From NCBI GenBank assembly GCA_021732215.1, contig JAKFVL010000032.1, positions 62,001 through 126,000 of the forward strand: a stretch of 64,000 bases of DNA, written 5' to 3'. Source of the stretch: Hyphomicrobiales bacterium. GTDB taxonomy: Bacteria; Pseudomonadota; Alphaproteobacteria; Rhizobiales; Xanthobacteraceae. The notes beneath the pieces were generated by a model. The model was given only the letters and a program-made list of their open reading frames with translations, did no database searches and was not told the DNA's origin. This document shows positions 51,334-60,583 of the stretch, piece by piece. Numbering within the stretch: the stretch's first letter is position 1; the number at the start of each line of letters is the position of its first letter. Position numbers and translations under genes: made by a program.

Positions 51334-52641
51334 TCACGGGCGCGTCTGTCCGCTGCCGTGGATGCGGTACTTGAAGCTGGTCAGTTGCTCGACGCCGACC
51401 GGGCCGCGCGCATGAAACCGGCCAGTGGCAATACCGATCTCCGCGCCGAAGCCGAACTCGCCGCCGTCAGCGAACTGGGTCGAGGCGTTGTGCAGCACGA
51501 TCGCCGAGTCCACTTCGCGCAGGAATCGCTGCGCCGACTGATTGTCTTCGGTAACGATGGTGTCGGTGTGATGCGAGCCGTGCTTCTCGATGTGCGCGAT
51601 CGCGCCGTCGAGGCCATCGACGACTTTCGCGGCGATGATCGCGTCGAGATATTCGGTGTCCCAGTCGTCGTTGGTGGCGGCCTTCACGCGCGCATCGCTG
51701 GCCTGCACGGCATCGTCGCCGCGCACCTCGCAACCGGCGGCGATCAGCATGTCGACCAGCGGCTTCAGGTGTGTGCCCGCAACGTTGCGATCGACCAGCA
51801 GCGTCTCGACCGCGCCGCAGACGCCGGTGCGGCGCATCTTGGCGTTCAGCACGATGGACTTCGCCATGTCGAGTTTCGCGGAGGCGTCGATGTAGACGTG
51901 ATTGAGGCCTTCGAGATGCGCGAACACCGGCACGCGGGCTTCCGACTGCACGCGAGCGACGAGGCTCTTGCCGCCGCGCGGCACGATGACGTCGATCTTG
52001 CCGTCCAGCCCGGCCAGCATCAGGCCCACAGCGTCGCGGTCGCGCGTCGGCACCAGCACGATAGCGTCTTCCGGCAACCTCGCATCGCGCAGGCCTTGCA
52101 CCAATGCATCGTGTATCGCGCGGCAGGAGCGGAAGCTGTCGGAGCCGCCGCGCAAGACCACCGCGTTGCCGGCCTTGAGACACAGCGCACCGGCGTCGGC
52201 CGCGACATTGGGGCGGCTCTCGAAGATCACGCCGACCACGCCGAGCGGCACGCGCACGCGCTCGATGGTCATGCCGTTCGGGCGTTGCCAGGATTCGGTG
52301 ATCGCGCCGACCGGATCGGCGATCTCGCGGATGCTATCGATGCTGCCGGCCATCGCGGCGATGCGGTTCTCGTTCAGCATGAGACGATCGACGAACGCGG
52401 CGGTGGTGCCGTTGGCTTTGGCTTCGGCGACATCCTCGGCATTGGCGGCGAGAATCGCGGGCGCAGACGAGCGGATCGCGGCCGCCATCGCGGTCAGCGC
52501 CTCGTCTTTCTGTTCGCCGGGCGCAAGCGCCAGCACCCGCGCGGCGGCGCGCGCCCGGCGGCCAAGGTCGGCCATCAGTGCGGGCAGATCGGCGCTGCCG
52601 TCCACGGACTTCAGGTCGACTGCTTTCAAAGAGGCGGTCAT
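51334..52641 (-). CDS. proA: Glutamate-5-semialdehyde dehydrogenase (gamma-glutamyl phosphate reductase)
   Basis: Second enzyme of proline synthesis, NADPH-dependent reduction of gamma-glutamyl phosphate (435 residues). The aldehyde-dehydrogenase fold shows [35 protein letters not shown], the catalytic cysteine in [13 protein letters not shown], and the C-terminal IHGSGQTRP region. It belongs with proB, but a DUF559 unit separates the two, with 180 bases of palindrome-rich DNA before proA. Confidence 0.96.
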   Translation of the reverse strand: MTASLKAVDLKSVDGSADLPALMADLGRRARAAARVLALAPGEQKDEALTAMAAAIRSSAPAILAANAEDVAEAKANGTTAAFVDRLMLNENRIAAMAGSIDSIREIADPVGAITESWQRPNGMTIERVRVPLGVVGVIFESRPNVAADAGALCLKAGNAVVLRGGSDSFRSCRAIHDALVQGLRDARLPEDAIVLVPTRDRDAVGLMLAGLDGKIDVIVPRGGKSLVARVQSEARVPVFAHLEGLNHVYIDASAKLDMAKSIVLNAKMRRTGVCGAVETLLVDRNVAGTHLKPLVDMLIAAGCEVRGDDAVQASDARVKAATNDDWDTEYLDAIIAAKVVDGLDGAIAHIEKHGSHHTDTIVTEDNQSAQRFLREVDSAIVLHNASTQFADGGEFGFGAEIGIATGRFHARGPVGVEQLTSFKYRIHGSGQTRP

Positions 52642-52714
52642 GAGGCGGTCTTGCTCGAAAACTCAGGTCGGGTCCGGTCTAACATATGGTGGTTCCGGGG
52701 GCGATATGCCCTTC

Positions 52715-52816
52715 GGCCAGTGGTTGGCCCGGCGATCGGATCAGACTTGTCGGCCATTGGCCGATATGGGCATTTCAGGCCGGATTTTCTGCATGGCAGC
52801 TCGGCCAATGGCTGAG
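52715..52816. promoter_or_regulatory. Three GGCCA/TGGCC palindromes upstream of proA
   Basis: GGCCA/TGGCC around 5 bases (52715-52729), TCGGCCA-T-TGGCCGA (perfect, 52750-52764), and CTCGGCCAATGGCTGAG (52800-52816, imperfect). The last overlaps the end of the DUF559-flanking repeat. They lie 74-175 bases before the proA start. Confidence 0.4.
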
Positions 52817-53277
52817 CCTTTTCATCCCTCCCCCTTGTGGGGAGGGTCGACCGGCGCAAGCCGGTCGGGGTGGGGGTTTTCGACTGCACTGAGAATTGTT
52901 TCCACCACGCCGTCGAGATTTCTATCGACTTCTGAATTCCAAAAGCGAAGGACCCGAAATTCTTGCGATCGAAGAAAGGCATCACGCAATGCATCGCCAG
53001 TGGCGCCAGCGCCGATGTTGTGCTGACCACCGTCCAGTTCGATGACAATTTCTTTGCTGAAACAGACAAAATCCACGATGTAGCGACCGATGGGAGCTTG
53101 CCGCCTGAAGTGAAGGCCCCTGGTCTTCAAAGATCGCAGTACAATCCAGAGCTTCACCTCTTGCGGTGTAAGGCGCTTTCGAAGGCTGCGTGCGATTGCG
53201 TTTGCCACCGTTGCGTCACCCCACCCGGCTGACCTTCGGCCAGCCACCCTCCCCATCAAGGGGAGGGATGGCTCAGC
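52811..53277. mobile_element. DUF559 unit bounded by imperfect inverted repeats, between proA and proB
   Basis: GCTGAGC (52811-52817) and GCTCAGC (53271-53277) are the outer ends. Next inside, at both ends, comes a CCCTCCCC...GGGGAGGG hairpin (52825-52845 left; 53247-53267 right) and then a second CCGG-type stem-loop followed by GGGGTGGGG or its complement. The two ends align over about 60 bases in inverted orientation. The DUF559 gene fills the interior, and its stop codon lies within the left repeat. Mobility is inferred. Confidence 0.6.
52822..53208 (-). CDS. DUF559 endonuclease-like protein
   Basis: A 128-residue protein with the PD-(D/E)XK-like core of DUF559 / Vsr-related proteins. LTPQEVKLWIVLRS is followed by FRRQAPIGRYIVDFVCFSKEIVIELDGGQH, with the catalytic Asp in IVDF and Glu-x-Asp in ELDG. 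It continues RDAFLRSQEFRVLRFWNSEV. No substrate is known for the family. GTG 53208 is used, since the longer frame to 53283 only translates the flanking repeat; the last 15 residues likewise come from the left repeat. Confidence 0.85.
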   Translation of the reverse strand: MANAIARSLRKRLTPQEVKLWIVLRSLKTRGLHFRRQAPIGRYIVDFVCFSKEIVIELDGGQHNIGAGATGDALRDAFLRSQEFRVLRFWNSEVDRNLDGVVETILSAVENPHPDRLAPVDPPHKGEG

Positions 53278-53332
53278 GTCCAACTGCTAACTTTTGCCAT
53301 GTCGAAAGTTGAGAAGCGTTTTTGAGACGAGT

Positions 53333-54469
53333 CTACTTCCCCGTCGGCACGTGGCCAACGACGAGGTCGTCGCGGTGGATCATTTCGGCGCGGCCGGTGA
53401 TGCCCAAAATCGCCGCGACATCCGGCGACGAACGGCCCTTGATCCGGTCGGCATCGTCCGCGTCGTAGGCCACAAGTCCGCGGCCGACTTCCGCCGTGTC
53501 CGGGCCGCGCACGATCACCGCGTCGCCGCGCGCGAACTGTCCATCGACGCGGATGACGCCCGCAGGCAGCAGGCTTCGTCCATTGCGCAGCGCCGTGACC
53601 GCGCCAGCGTCGATCGTCAGCGTGCCTTTCGGCTCCAGCGATCCGGCGATCCAGCGCTTGCGCGAGGTCACCGGGTTGGCGGGCGTCAGAAACCAGGTGC
53701 AGCGTGCGCCTTCCGAGATGGCGCGCAGCGGATGCTCGATCTTGCCGGAAGCGATCAGCATGTGAGTGCCGCCTTGCGTCGCGATCTTCGCCGCCTCGAC
53801 CTTGGTGCGCATGCCGCCGCGCGACAGCTCGCTTGCCGCATCCCCCGCCATCGCCTCGATGCTGGCGTTCACAGAGTCGACCACCGGGATCAGTTTCGCG
53901 TCGGGATTGAGGTGGGGTGGCGCGGTGTAGAGGCCGTCGATGTCCGACAGCAGGATCAGCAGATCGGCGCTCGCCATGGTCGCGACACGCGCGGCAAGAC
54001 GGTCGTTGTCGCCGTAGCGGATTTCGTTGGTGGCGATGGTGTCGTTCTCGTTGATGACCGGCACCGCACGCCATTCGAGCAGTTTGGCGATGGTGGAGCG
54101 CGCATTGAGATAGCGGCGGCGCTCCTCGGTATCCTGCAGCGTGACGAGAATCTGCCCGGTGCCGATGTTGTGGCGGCCCAGCACCTCCGACCAGATGCGC
54201 GCCAGCGCGATCTGGCCCACGGCCGCAGCGGCCTGACTTTCTTCCAGCTTCAACGGTCCGCGCGGCAGTTTCAGTTTGCTGCGGCCGAGCGCGATCGAGC
54301 CGGACGAGACGATCAGCACGTCGCGGCCATCGCCGTGCAGGGCCGCGATATCGGCGGCGAGCGCGTTGAGCCACGACTCATGCACGTCGCCCCTGTCCTG
54401 ATCGACGAGGAGAGCCGAGCCGACTTTCACGACGATGCGGCGGAAGTTTTTGAGAGAGGGCGTGGACAT
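53333..54469 (-). CDS. proB: Glutamate 5-kinase
   Basis: First, feedback-inhibited step of proline synthesis, ATP-dependent phosphorylation of glutamate (378 residues). The amino-acid kinase domain (about 1-260) has [38 protein letters not shown] and [11 protein letters not shown]. The C-terminal PUA domain (about 280-370) has [19 protein letters not shown]. It lies 40 bases after obgE on the same strand and is probably in its operon. Confidence 0.96.
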   Translation of the reverse strand: MSTPSLKNFRRIVVKVGSALLVDQDRGDVHESWLNALAADIAALHGDGRDVLIVSSGSIALGRSKLKLPRGPLKLEESQAAAAVGQIALARIWSEVLGRHNIGTGQILVTLQDTEERRRYLNARSTIAKLLEWRAVPVINENDTIATNEIRYGDNDRLAARVATMASADLLILLSDIDGLYTAPPHLNPDAKLIPVVDSVNASIEAMAGDAASELSRGGMRTKVEAAKIATQGGTHMLIASGKIEHPLRAISEGARCTWFLTPANPVTSRKRWIAGSLEPKGTLTIDAGAVTALRNGRSLLPAGVIRVDGQFARGDAVIVRGPDTAEVGRGLVAYDADDADRIKGRSSPDVAAILGITGRAEMIHRDDLVVGHVPTGK

Positions 54470-54509
54470 GGCGATGGGTCAGGAGTGGTGAAGATACTGG
54501 CGAGGCCGC

Positions 54510-55556
54510 TTAAGCATCGACCGCCCACGGCTCGGCGTTGGCGGCACTCCTGGCCTGCGCCGACACCGGCGCTTCGCCGATCACCTCGATCAGCGCGCGC
54601 AGCGCATCCTGCACGCCCTCGCGGGTGACGCCCGAAATTTTCAGAGGTGTCTTTTTCGCCGCCCGCTTCAGCCGCGCCATCTGCTCTTTCAGAACGTCCG
54701 GCGTGACCGCGTCGATCTTGTTCAGCGCCACGATCTCGATTTTATCGGCGAGCATTGCGTCGTAGGCGGCAAGCTCCGTGCGCACGGTCTTGTAAGCCTT
54801 GCCCGCGTGCTCGCAGGTCGCATCGACCAGATGCAGCAACACGCGACAGCGCTCGACGTGACCGAGGAAGCGGTCGCCGAGGCCGATGCCTTCATGCGCG
54901 CCCTCGATCAGGCCGGGAATATCGGCAAGCACGAACTCGCGGCCATCGATGCTCACAACGCCGAGCTGCGGATGCAGTGTCGTGAACGGATAGTCGGCGA
55001 TCTTCGGCTTCGCCGCGCTGACGACCGAGAGGAACGTGGACTTGCCCGCGTTCGGCAATCCGACGAGGCCCGCGTCCGCGATCAGCTTCAGCCGCAGCCA
55101 GACCCAGCGCTCCTCGCCGGTCTGGCCGGGATTGGCGTTGCGCGGCGCGCGATTGGTGGACGATTTGAAGTGCGCGTTGCCGAAGCCGCCATTGCCGCCC
55201 TGTGCCAGAACGAAACGCTCGCCGACGGTGGTGAAGTCGTGCAGCAGCGTCTCGCGATCCTCGTCGATGATCTGGGTGCCGAGCGGAACTTTCAGTACGA
55301 TATCCTTGCCGGCGGCGCCGTGGCGATCCTTGCCCATGCCGTTGACGCCCTTCGGCGCCTTGAAGTGCTGCTGATAGCGATAGTCGATCAGCGTGTTGAG
55401 GCCGTCGGCGACCTCGACGATGATATCGCCGCCACGGCCGCCATTGCCGCCGCTCGGCCCGCCGAATTCGATGAACTTTTCGCGGCGAAACGCCACGCAG
55501 CCGTTTCCCCCGTCGCCGGAGCGGATATAGACCTTGGCTTCATCGAGAAATTTCAT
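54510..55556 (-). CDS. obgE: GTPase ObgE/CgtA
   Basis: Ribosome-associated GTPase of 50S maturation (348 residues). The glycine-rich Obg fold (1-158) is followed by G1 GLPNAGKST (166-174), G3 [13 protein letters not shown]4 NKID, and a short C-terminal tail ending EPWAVDA. The start [20 protein letters not shown] is the family consensus. It heads the obgE-proB-proA-nadD-rsfS-rlmH-envC-ctpA string. Two plus-strand transporter genes separate it from rplU-rpmA, its usual upstream partners. Confidence 0.97.
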   Translation of the reverse strand: MKFLDEAKVYIRSGDGGNGCVAFRREKFIEFGGPSGGNGGRGGDIIVEVADGLNTLIDYRYQQHFKAPKGVNGMGKDRHGAAGKDIVLKVPLGTQIIDEDRETLLHDFTTVGERFVLAQGGNGGFGNAHFKSSTNRAPRNANPGQTGEERWVWLRLKLIADAGLVGLPNAGKSTFLSVVSAAKPKIADYPFTTLHPQLGVVSIDGREFVLADIPGLIEGAHEGIGLGDRFLGHVERCRVLLHLVDATCEHAGKAYKTVRTELAAYDAMLADKIEIVALNKIDAVTPDVLKEQMARLKRAAKKTPLKISGVTREGVQDALRALIEVIGEAPVSAQARSAANAEPWAVDA

Positions 55557-55715
55557 GTTTTACTGGTATCGCAGGGGTGTTCCGGCGGCAACCGCAACAT
55601 GCGTTAAAGCCGTATCAGGTGGCATTTTTGGCACCTTGCCGGGCTCGCGAATGCTTTCTAAACAGGCGCTCCGCGAATACCGGCAATCCTTAACGCCAAT
55701 CTTTCCCTGCCAACC

Positions 55716-56639
55716 ATGACCGCAACGCCTCACGCCGCGCTTCTCGCCGACAACCGCACCGCGCGGCTCGCCGGTATCGGTCTGATGCTACTCGGCGTGT
55801 GCCTGTTTTCGTTCGGCGACGCGCTCGGCAAGCATCTGGTGGCGACCTACGCGGTCGGCCAGTTTCTGCTGCTGCGCTCGATCGCCTCGCTGATCGTGAT
55901 GTCGCCGCTGATCTGGCGCAACCGCGCGTCGTTCAGGGCCATCGAGCGGCCGCAGTGGCAGTTGCTGCGCGTGACGCTGTCGGGTGCGGAGGTCGCCGCG
56001 TTCTTCTGGGCGGCGGTGTATCTGCCGCTGGCCGACATCATCACCTATTATCTGGCCGCGCCGATCTTCGTCACCGCGGGTTCTGCGATCTTCCTCAAGG
56101 AACACGTCGGCTGGCGGCGCTGGAGCGCGGTCGCGGTCGGATTTTGCGGCGTCCTGATCGCGCTTCAGCCGTCGCCGCAATCGCTCAGCTGGCCGGCGCT
56201 GATCGCGCTGATGGGCAGCCTCTCGTTCGCCGGGCTGATGCTGGTGACGCGTTCGCTGCGCCAGACGCCGGATATCGTGCTGGCCTCGACGCAGTTCATG
56301 AGCACGCTGGTGATGGGCGCGATCGCAGCCCCGTTCGCCTGGGTCACGCCGACCGGCGGCGACTTCGCCCTGTTCATGCTGGGCGGACTGATCTCGGTCG
56401 GCGCGCTGCTCAGCATTAACCGGTCGCTGATTCTTGCACCCGCCAGCGTGGTCGTTCCGTATCAGTATTCGATGATCGTGTGGGCGGTGGCGTTCGGCTA
56501 CATCGTGTTCGGCGATATTCCCTCGACCGCGACGTTCATCGGCGCTGCGGTCATCATCGCGGCCGGCCTCTATATTTTCCTGCGGGAGCAAGCGCAGGGG
56601 CGGCGCAACGCCACCATCGTCAATCCGCCGCCGGCCTGA
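55716..56639 (+). CDS. DMT superfamily (EamA) transporter 1
   Basis: Inner-membrane permease of 307 residues with about ten helices in two EamA repeats (first about 18-150, second about 165-295; second repeat LAPASVVVPYQYSMIVWAVAFGY). Members export amino acids and other small metabolites; the substrate is unknown. It is followed after four bases by a close paralogue. The pair is inserted, on the opposite strand, in the rplU-obgE string. Confidence 0.9.
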   Translation: MTATPHAALLADNRTARLAGIGLMLLGVCLFSFGDALGKHLVATYAVGQFLLLRSIASLIVMSPLIWRNRASFRAIERPQWQLLRVTLSGAEVAAFFWAAVYLPLADIITYYLAAPIFVTAGSAIFLKEHVGWRRWSAVAVGFCGVLIALQPSPQSLSWPALIALMGSLSFAGLMLVTRSLRQTPDIVLASTQFMSTLVMGAIAAPFAWVTPTGGDFALFMLGGLISVGALLSINRSLILAPASVVVPYQYSMIVWAVAFGYIVFGDIPSTATFIGAAVIIAAGLYIFLREQAQGRRNATIVNPPPA

Positions 56640-56643
56640 TCGC

Positions 56644-57573
56644 ATGAGGGGACCCGCACCCATCGACTCGCAAGGCGTCGCGGCGTCAACGCTGCGTGGC
56701 ATCGCGATGATGCTGGCGGCGATCGCGATTTTCGGCTGCGTCAATGCGTTCTCGAAGGCGATCCTGGTCAACTACGGCTATTCGCCGACGCAAATCCTGT
56801 TCATCCGCGGGTTTGCCGCGATGGCGGTGCTGATCCCGTTTCTGGCGCGCGACAACTGGGCGGCGCTGCGCACCATCCAGCGGCCGCGGGTGCAGGTGCT
56901 GCGCGCGATGCTGTCGGGGGCGGATGCGCTGATGTTTTTCATCGCCATCCGCTACATTCCGCTGGCGGACGCCACCACATGCTATCTCGCAGCGCCGATC
57001 TTCGTGACGGCCCTCTCGGCGATCTTTCTTGGCGAGCGGGTCGGCTGGCGGCGCTGGAGCGCGGTCGTGATCGGCTTTATCGGTGTGATGATCGCGCTGA
57101 AGCCGACCGGCGCATCGTTTTCGTGGCCGGCGCTGATCGCGCTGGCCGGTTCGTTCTTCCAGTCGATCTTCATGCTGCTGACGCGCAAGGTGCGCGGCAC
57201 CGACGGCATCTTTCTGTCGCTGACGCAGGTGATCGCGTCGTTCGTCATCGGGGCGTCGGGTTCGCTGGCGTTCTGGGTGCCGCCGACATGGACCATCGTG
57301 TTGCTGCTGCTTGCGAGCGGCATCGTCAACGTGATGGGCGTGCTGTGTCTCAACCGCGCGCTGACGCTGGCGCCGGCCAGCGTGGTCGCGCCGTTCCAGT
57401 ACACCATCATCATCTGGGCAATTCTGCTCGGCTATCTCGCGTTCGATGAGGTGCCGTCGCTGACGACACTGCTAGGCGCCGCCATCGTCACCGCGGCCGG
57501 CATCTACATCTTCTTCCGCGAGCGCGCGTTGCTCAACCGCGAGCCGCAGCCGGCCCCGCCGCAATCGGTTTGA
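56644..57573 (+). CDS. DMT superfamily (EamA) transporter 2
   Basis: A 309-residue paralogue of the preceding gene sharing long stretches (DATTCYLAAPIFVTALSAIF, ERVGWRRWSAVVIGFIGV, LAPASVVAPFQYTIIIWAI), which suggests tandem duplication. It has ten predicted helices. The two may act separately or as a heterodimer. Its stop lies nine bases before the convergent methyltransferase stop. Confidence 0.9.
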   Translation: MRGPAPIDSQGVAASTLRGIAMMLAAIAIFGCVNAFSKAILVNYGYSPTQILFIRGFAAMAVLIPFLARDNWAALRTIQRPRVQVLRAMLSGADALMFFIAIRYIPLADATTCYLAAPIFVTALSAIFLGERVGWRRWSAVVIGFIGVMIALKPTGASFSWPALIALAGSFFQSIFMLLTRKVRGTDGIFLSLTQVIASFVIGASGSLAFWVPPTWTIVLLLLASGIVNVMGVLCLNRALTLAPASVVAPFQYTIIIWAILLGYLAFDEVPSLTTLLGAAIVTAAGIYIFFRERALLNREPQPAPPQSV

Positions 57574-57582
57574 TCGGCGTTC

Positions 57583-58476
57583 TCAGCGGACGGATTTCCG
57601 CTTGTTGCGGAGCGATGCGAAAAACGCCTTGAACAATTTGCTGCGCGACTGGCTGAGGATCGCCAGTTCGCGAATGCCGGCCTGACCGGCCGTGCTGCTT
57701 GCGGCGTATTGCGGACGAACATGCGTCTGCCACACCGTGGGGTCGGAAAGATCGATCCACGACGCCGGCTTGGCTGCGACGAGGCGATCGAGCGCCGCAT
57801 CGCTGCGGAAGGCGTGGTAGGTGCCGCGCGTCCGCCCGGCGACCGGATGATCCTGATAGTAGATTCGCTTAAATCCGGCCGTGCGCAGCAATCCGTACAT
57901 CAGCGACGGATTCGGACCCCAGCGGTTGCTGGGATCGTCGCCGTATCCGTCGGGATAGAACACCATCACCGGCGTGCTGGTGCAGATGGCGTCGTGATCG
58001 TGATGCGTCCTGACCACGAGCAGATCGGTGGCGCATTGCGACAGGTTCATCAGGCAGGTCTGCGGGTCGAACAGATGATAGAAAACATCGAGAAACAGCA
58101 CGATATCGAATTGCCCCGTCGCGCGAGAAATATCGGGGACGTCGATGACGAGCGGTTCGACATCCTGCTTGAGCAGGGTTCGCGCGAGATCGAAGGTTTC
58201 CCGGCCCTGATGCCGTTCCCACGCAAACTTGTCGGCTGCGACGACCCTGCCCGCGCCGCGCGCCTTGGCGGCGAACGAAAAATGTCCGTGCCAAGCGCCG
58301 ATATCGAGCAGCGATTTGCCGCGGATGTCGAGGCCGTCGAACAGGATGTCGGTGTCGGCCTTGAGATACGCGAAGCTCTTCACACCCTTCGCGATCAGGC
58401 CGTTGCCGAAATCGAAGCTGTGGTACCAGTAATAGGAATCGATCTTCTTTTGCAGATCCTTGGCGCTTTCGGTCAT
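57583..58476 (-). CDS. Class I SAM-dependent methyltransferase (DUF1698 / CmoB-like)
   Basis: A 297-residue protein with SAM motif LLDIGAWHGHFSFAA, motif II VVAADKF and IVLFLDVFYHL. The N-terminus YYWYHSFDFGNGLIAKG and the layout resemble DUF1698 / CmoB-like enzymes, but it is not a full CmoB. The substrate is unknown. ATG 58476 (MTESAKDLQKKI) was chosen; the frame is open upstream to 58959 but codes only low-complexity Arg-rich sequence and overlaps the neighbouring GNAT gene. Confidence 0.85.
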   Translation of the reverse strand: MTESAKDLQKKIDSYYWYHSFDFGNGLIAKGVKSFAYLKADTDILFDGLDIRGKSLLDIGAWHGHFSFAAKARGAGRVVAADKFAWERHQGRETFDLARTLLKQDVEPLVIDVPDISRATGQFDIVLFLDVFYHLFDPQTCLMNLSQCATDLLVVRTHHDHDAICTSTPVMVFYPDGYGDDPSNRWGPNPSLMYGLLRTAGFKRIYYQDHPVAGRTRGTYHAFRSDAALDRLVAAKPASWIDLSDPTVWQTHVRPQYAASSTAGQAGIRELAILSQSRSKLFKAFFASLRNKRKSVR

Positions 58477-58634
58477 AGGACGGTTTCGGCTTCTCCCGGA
58501 GGCGTCTTGATCGTGACGTGTCAGGCTGTATCCGATTTTGTCCGTCCGCCAAAGCGCCGATCGATGACGCAGCCGGCCCCGCCGCCCTTCGAGGCGCGGC
58601 CAAAGCCGCGCGCCTCGGGGTGCCGGCCCGTTCG

Positions 58635-59234
58635 CTAGCGCGGATTGCGCGTCGCGTTGCTCCACGCCTTCAGGGAGGCCCAGACATGGCGGTCGAGCCT
58701 GAAGCGATCGACAGGCGTCGATGAGCCGAGCGCGAGAAAGCGATGCAGCTCGACGCCGGTCCACTGGAAGCCGCACTTCTCCAGGATGCGCCGCGACGCC
58801 GGATTGATCACGCGCGCGCCGGAGGAAAGCTGCGTCACGCCGTCGAATTCGCTGAAGGTGTAGTCGATCACGGCGCGCGCGGCCTCGGTCGCGAAACCGC
58901 GGCCCCAGAAATCGACGCCGAGCCAGTAACCGATCTCGGGCGCATCCGCGTCGGCCCAATCGACGCCGACCATGCCGACGGGCGTGCTGGCATGCTCGAT
59001 CAGGAACACGGTTTCGCGCTCTGCCCCTGCGATGGTCTTGATGAAATGCGTTGCGTCGGCGGCGGCGTAGGGATGCGGCAGGCGGCGTGTCATCTCTGCG
59101 ATGCGGCGATCGTTGGCGAGCCGCGCCACGGCTTTTACGTCCGCGAGCGTCGGCTTGCGCAACTGCAAGCGAGCGGTCTCGAGGACGAACTTACTTTGCC
59201 TTTGCAGCGTCTGGGTCGGGCATTCTTGCAGCAT
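58635..59234 (-). CDS. GNAT acetyltransferase, RimJ/RimL type
   Basis: A 199-residue acetyltransferase: LETARLQLRKPTLADVKAVARL, EIGYWLGVDFWGRGFATEAARAVIDY (acetyl-CoA loop GRGFAT) and NPASRRILEKCGF are family signatures. A GNAT gene after rpmA is common in alphaproteobacteria. ATG 59234 has CAGGAG six bases upstream; the seven codons from 59255 were not used. Confidence 0.9.
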   Translation of the reverse strand: MLQECPTQTLQRQSKFVLETARLQLRKPTLADVKAVARLANDRRIAEMTRRLPHPYAAADATHFIKTIAGAERETVFLIEHASTPVGMVGVDWADADAPEIGYWLGVDFWGRGFATEAARAVIDYTFSEFDGVTQLSSGARVINPASRRILEKCGFQWTGVELHRFLALGSSTPVDRFRLDRHVWASLKAWSNATRNPR

Positions 59235-59393
59235 GACGGGCTCCTGATGAAACATGATTGGGTCCGAAACCCGGCGCTCGCTGCGTCATCAGGCCCTTGT
59301 GACAGGACGTGATGATTCAAAACGAAACCGGCTTTCGACCGTCATGCTCCTGTTGTCTTGACGCTGCTCCCCAACAGCGCCGATCATTCTTGA

Positions 59394-59438
59394 GCATGGC
59401 CTGGTCCGAAAACCGGTGCCCACTTTTCGGGGCCATGC
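59394..59438. repeat. GCATGGCC...GGCCATGC palindrome
   Basis: Outer arms GCATGGCC and GGCCATGC replace the GCATGATC/GATCATGC of the 49308 copy with compensatory changes on both sides. The core CCGAAAACCGGTGCCCAC plus TTTTCGG is unchanged. It directly precedes the rpmA terminator. Confidence 0.85.
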
Positions 59439-59440
59439 AA

Positions 59441-59470
59441 AAGGGGAGGCCGGTTTCCCTGCCTCCCCTT
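59441..59470 (-). terminator. Terminator of rplU-rpmA
   Basis: AAGGGGAGGC (59441-59450) pairs perfectly with GCCTCCCCTT (59461-59470) around a 10-base loop, with TTTTGC after the stem on the minus strand. It is 65 bases beyond the rpmA stop. Confidence 0.8.
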
Positions 59471-59534
59471 CAAGAGCCTTGTCTGGCTCCGCCGGTTTGT
59501 CAGGGACCGGCAGACCAGAATGGTGTCTACCGTT

Positions 59535-59807
59535 TTATTCAGCAGCCTCGGCCATTACCGGAACAACCGATACGAAGGTGCGGCCGTTGGCTTTGGCGCG
59601 GAATTCCACTTTGCCTTCGACGAGCGCGAACAGGGTGTGGTCAGTGCCGATGCCGACGTTGGTGCCCGGATGCCAAGTGGTGCCGCGCTGACGCGCAATG
59701 ATGTTGCCCGGAATCACGTGCTCGCCGCCGAACGCCTTGATGCCAAGGCGCTTGCCAGCCGAGTCGCGTCCGTTGCGCGAAGAACCGCCTGCTTTTTTGT
59801 GAGCCAT
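59535..59807 (-). CDS. rpmA: 50S ribosomal protein L27
   Basis: A 90-residue ribosomal protein reaching the peptidyl-transferase centre. [20 protein letters not shown] and [17 protein letters not shown] are diagnostic, and the N-terminus needs no processing, as in proteobacteria. It is cotranscribed with rplU upstream, with a hairpin in the 142-base gap between them. Confidence 0.98.
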   Translation of the reverse strand: MAHKKAGGSSRNGRDSAGKRLGIKAFGGEHVIPGNIIARQRGTTWHPGTNVGIGTDHTLFALVEGKVEFRAKANGRTFVSVVPVMAEAAE

Positions 59808-59892
59808 CGCTCGTCTCCGAACTCGTTGTCTGTGTAGCGCGATTCCTTGACGGAATCATTAGCTATTCGTGTCGTCTGCAAATCTTCTAAAA

Positions 59893-59920
59893 TGAGGCCT
59901 TCTCTCGCGAGAAGACCTCA
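59893..59920 (-). terminator. Hairpin between rplU and rpmA
   Basis: TGAGGCCTTCTC (59893-59904) pairs with GAGAAGACCTCA (59909-59920) with one mismatch around TCGC, followed on the minus strand by TTTTA. It is probably a partial terminator that tunes L27 relative to L21. Confidence 0.55.
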
Positions 59921-59949
59921 AATCTTGTTCCTGGCCTTACTTGCAGGCC

Positions 59950-60492
59950 TTACTTTTCAGCCTTTTTCGCGGCCGGCTTCTTGGCTGCGGCCTTCTTCGC
60001 CGGAGCCTTTTCAGACTTCGCAGGGGTCTTGGCTGCTGCCTTGGCCTTGCCGGCTGTCTTGGCCGCCGCTGCCTTCTTGGCGGCGGGCTTCTTGGCCTGC
60101 TTGGTGTCGGTCTCGCCGTCGGCATCAACCGGCTTCTCGACCTTGGCCTTCTTCGGGCGCGGGCCGATACTCGGCGCCTTGCCGTCGGTCAAAATCTCGG
60201 TGACGCGGATCAGCGTGATCTCGTCGCGATAGCCGCGCTTGCGCTTGGAATTCTTGCGCCGGCGCTTCTTGAACGAAATCACTTTCGGGCCGCGCTTGTG
60301 ATCCAGCACTTCGGCCGCGACCGACGCACCCTTCACAAACGGCACGCCGAGGACCGGCGTATCGCCGCCGACCACCATCACTTCGCCAAGCTGCACGATC
60401 GTTCCGACATCGCCGGCGATCTTGGTAATCTCGAGCACATCATCCGGGACGACGCGGTATTGCCGGCCGCCGGTTTTGATGACTGCGAACAT
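59950..60492 (-). CDS. rplU: 50S ribosomal protein L21 with long Ala/Lys tail
   Basis: The L21 domain occupies residues 1-100 (MFAVIKTGGRQYRV, VSVxDVLEI-like core, SFKKRRRKNSKRKRGYRD). It is followed by about 80 extra residues made almost wholly of Ala, Lys and Pro (repeats such as AKKAAAAKT, PAKKAAAKKP), resembling a histone-H1-like tail. Typical L21 has 103 residues. ATG 60492 is preferred because AAGGA lies eight bases before it; at ATG 60501 the site would touch the start codon. Confidence 0.95.
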   Translation of the reverse strand: MFAVIKTGGRQYRVVPDDVLEITKIAGDVGTIVQLGEVMVVGGDTPVLGVPFVKGASVAAEVLDHKRGPKVISFKKRRRKNSKRKRGYRDEITLIRVTEILTDGKAPSIGPRPKKAKVEKPVDADGETDTKQAKKPAAKKAAAAKTAGKAKAAAKTPAKSEKAPAKKAAAKKPAAKKAEK

Positions 60493-60583
60493 CGTTTTCA
60501 TCCTTCGTGTTCGATCCCGAACTCATGGAAAAAGCCCTAGGGCTAAGTCCTTGGTTCGGCTTCTTATTCAGTCGTTATAGTTA

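Noticed and set aside
53208-53283. N-terminal extension of the DUF559 gene
   Set aside because: The 25 extra residues are the translated right inverted repeat, not protein-like sequence.
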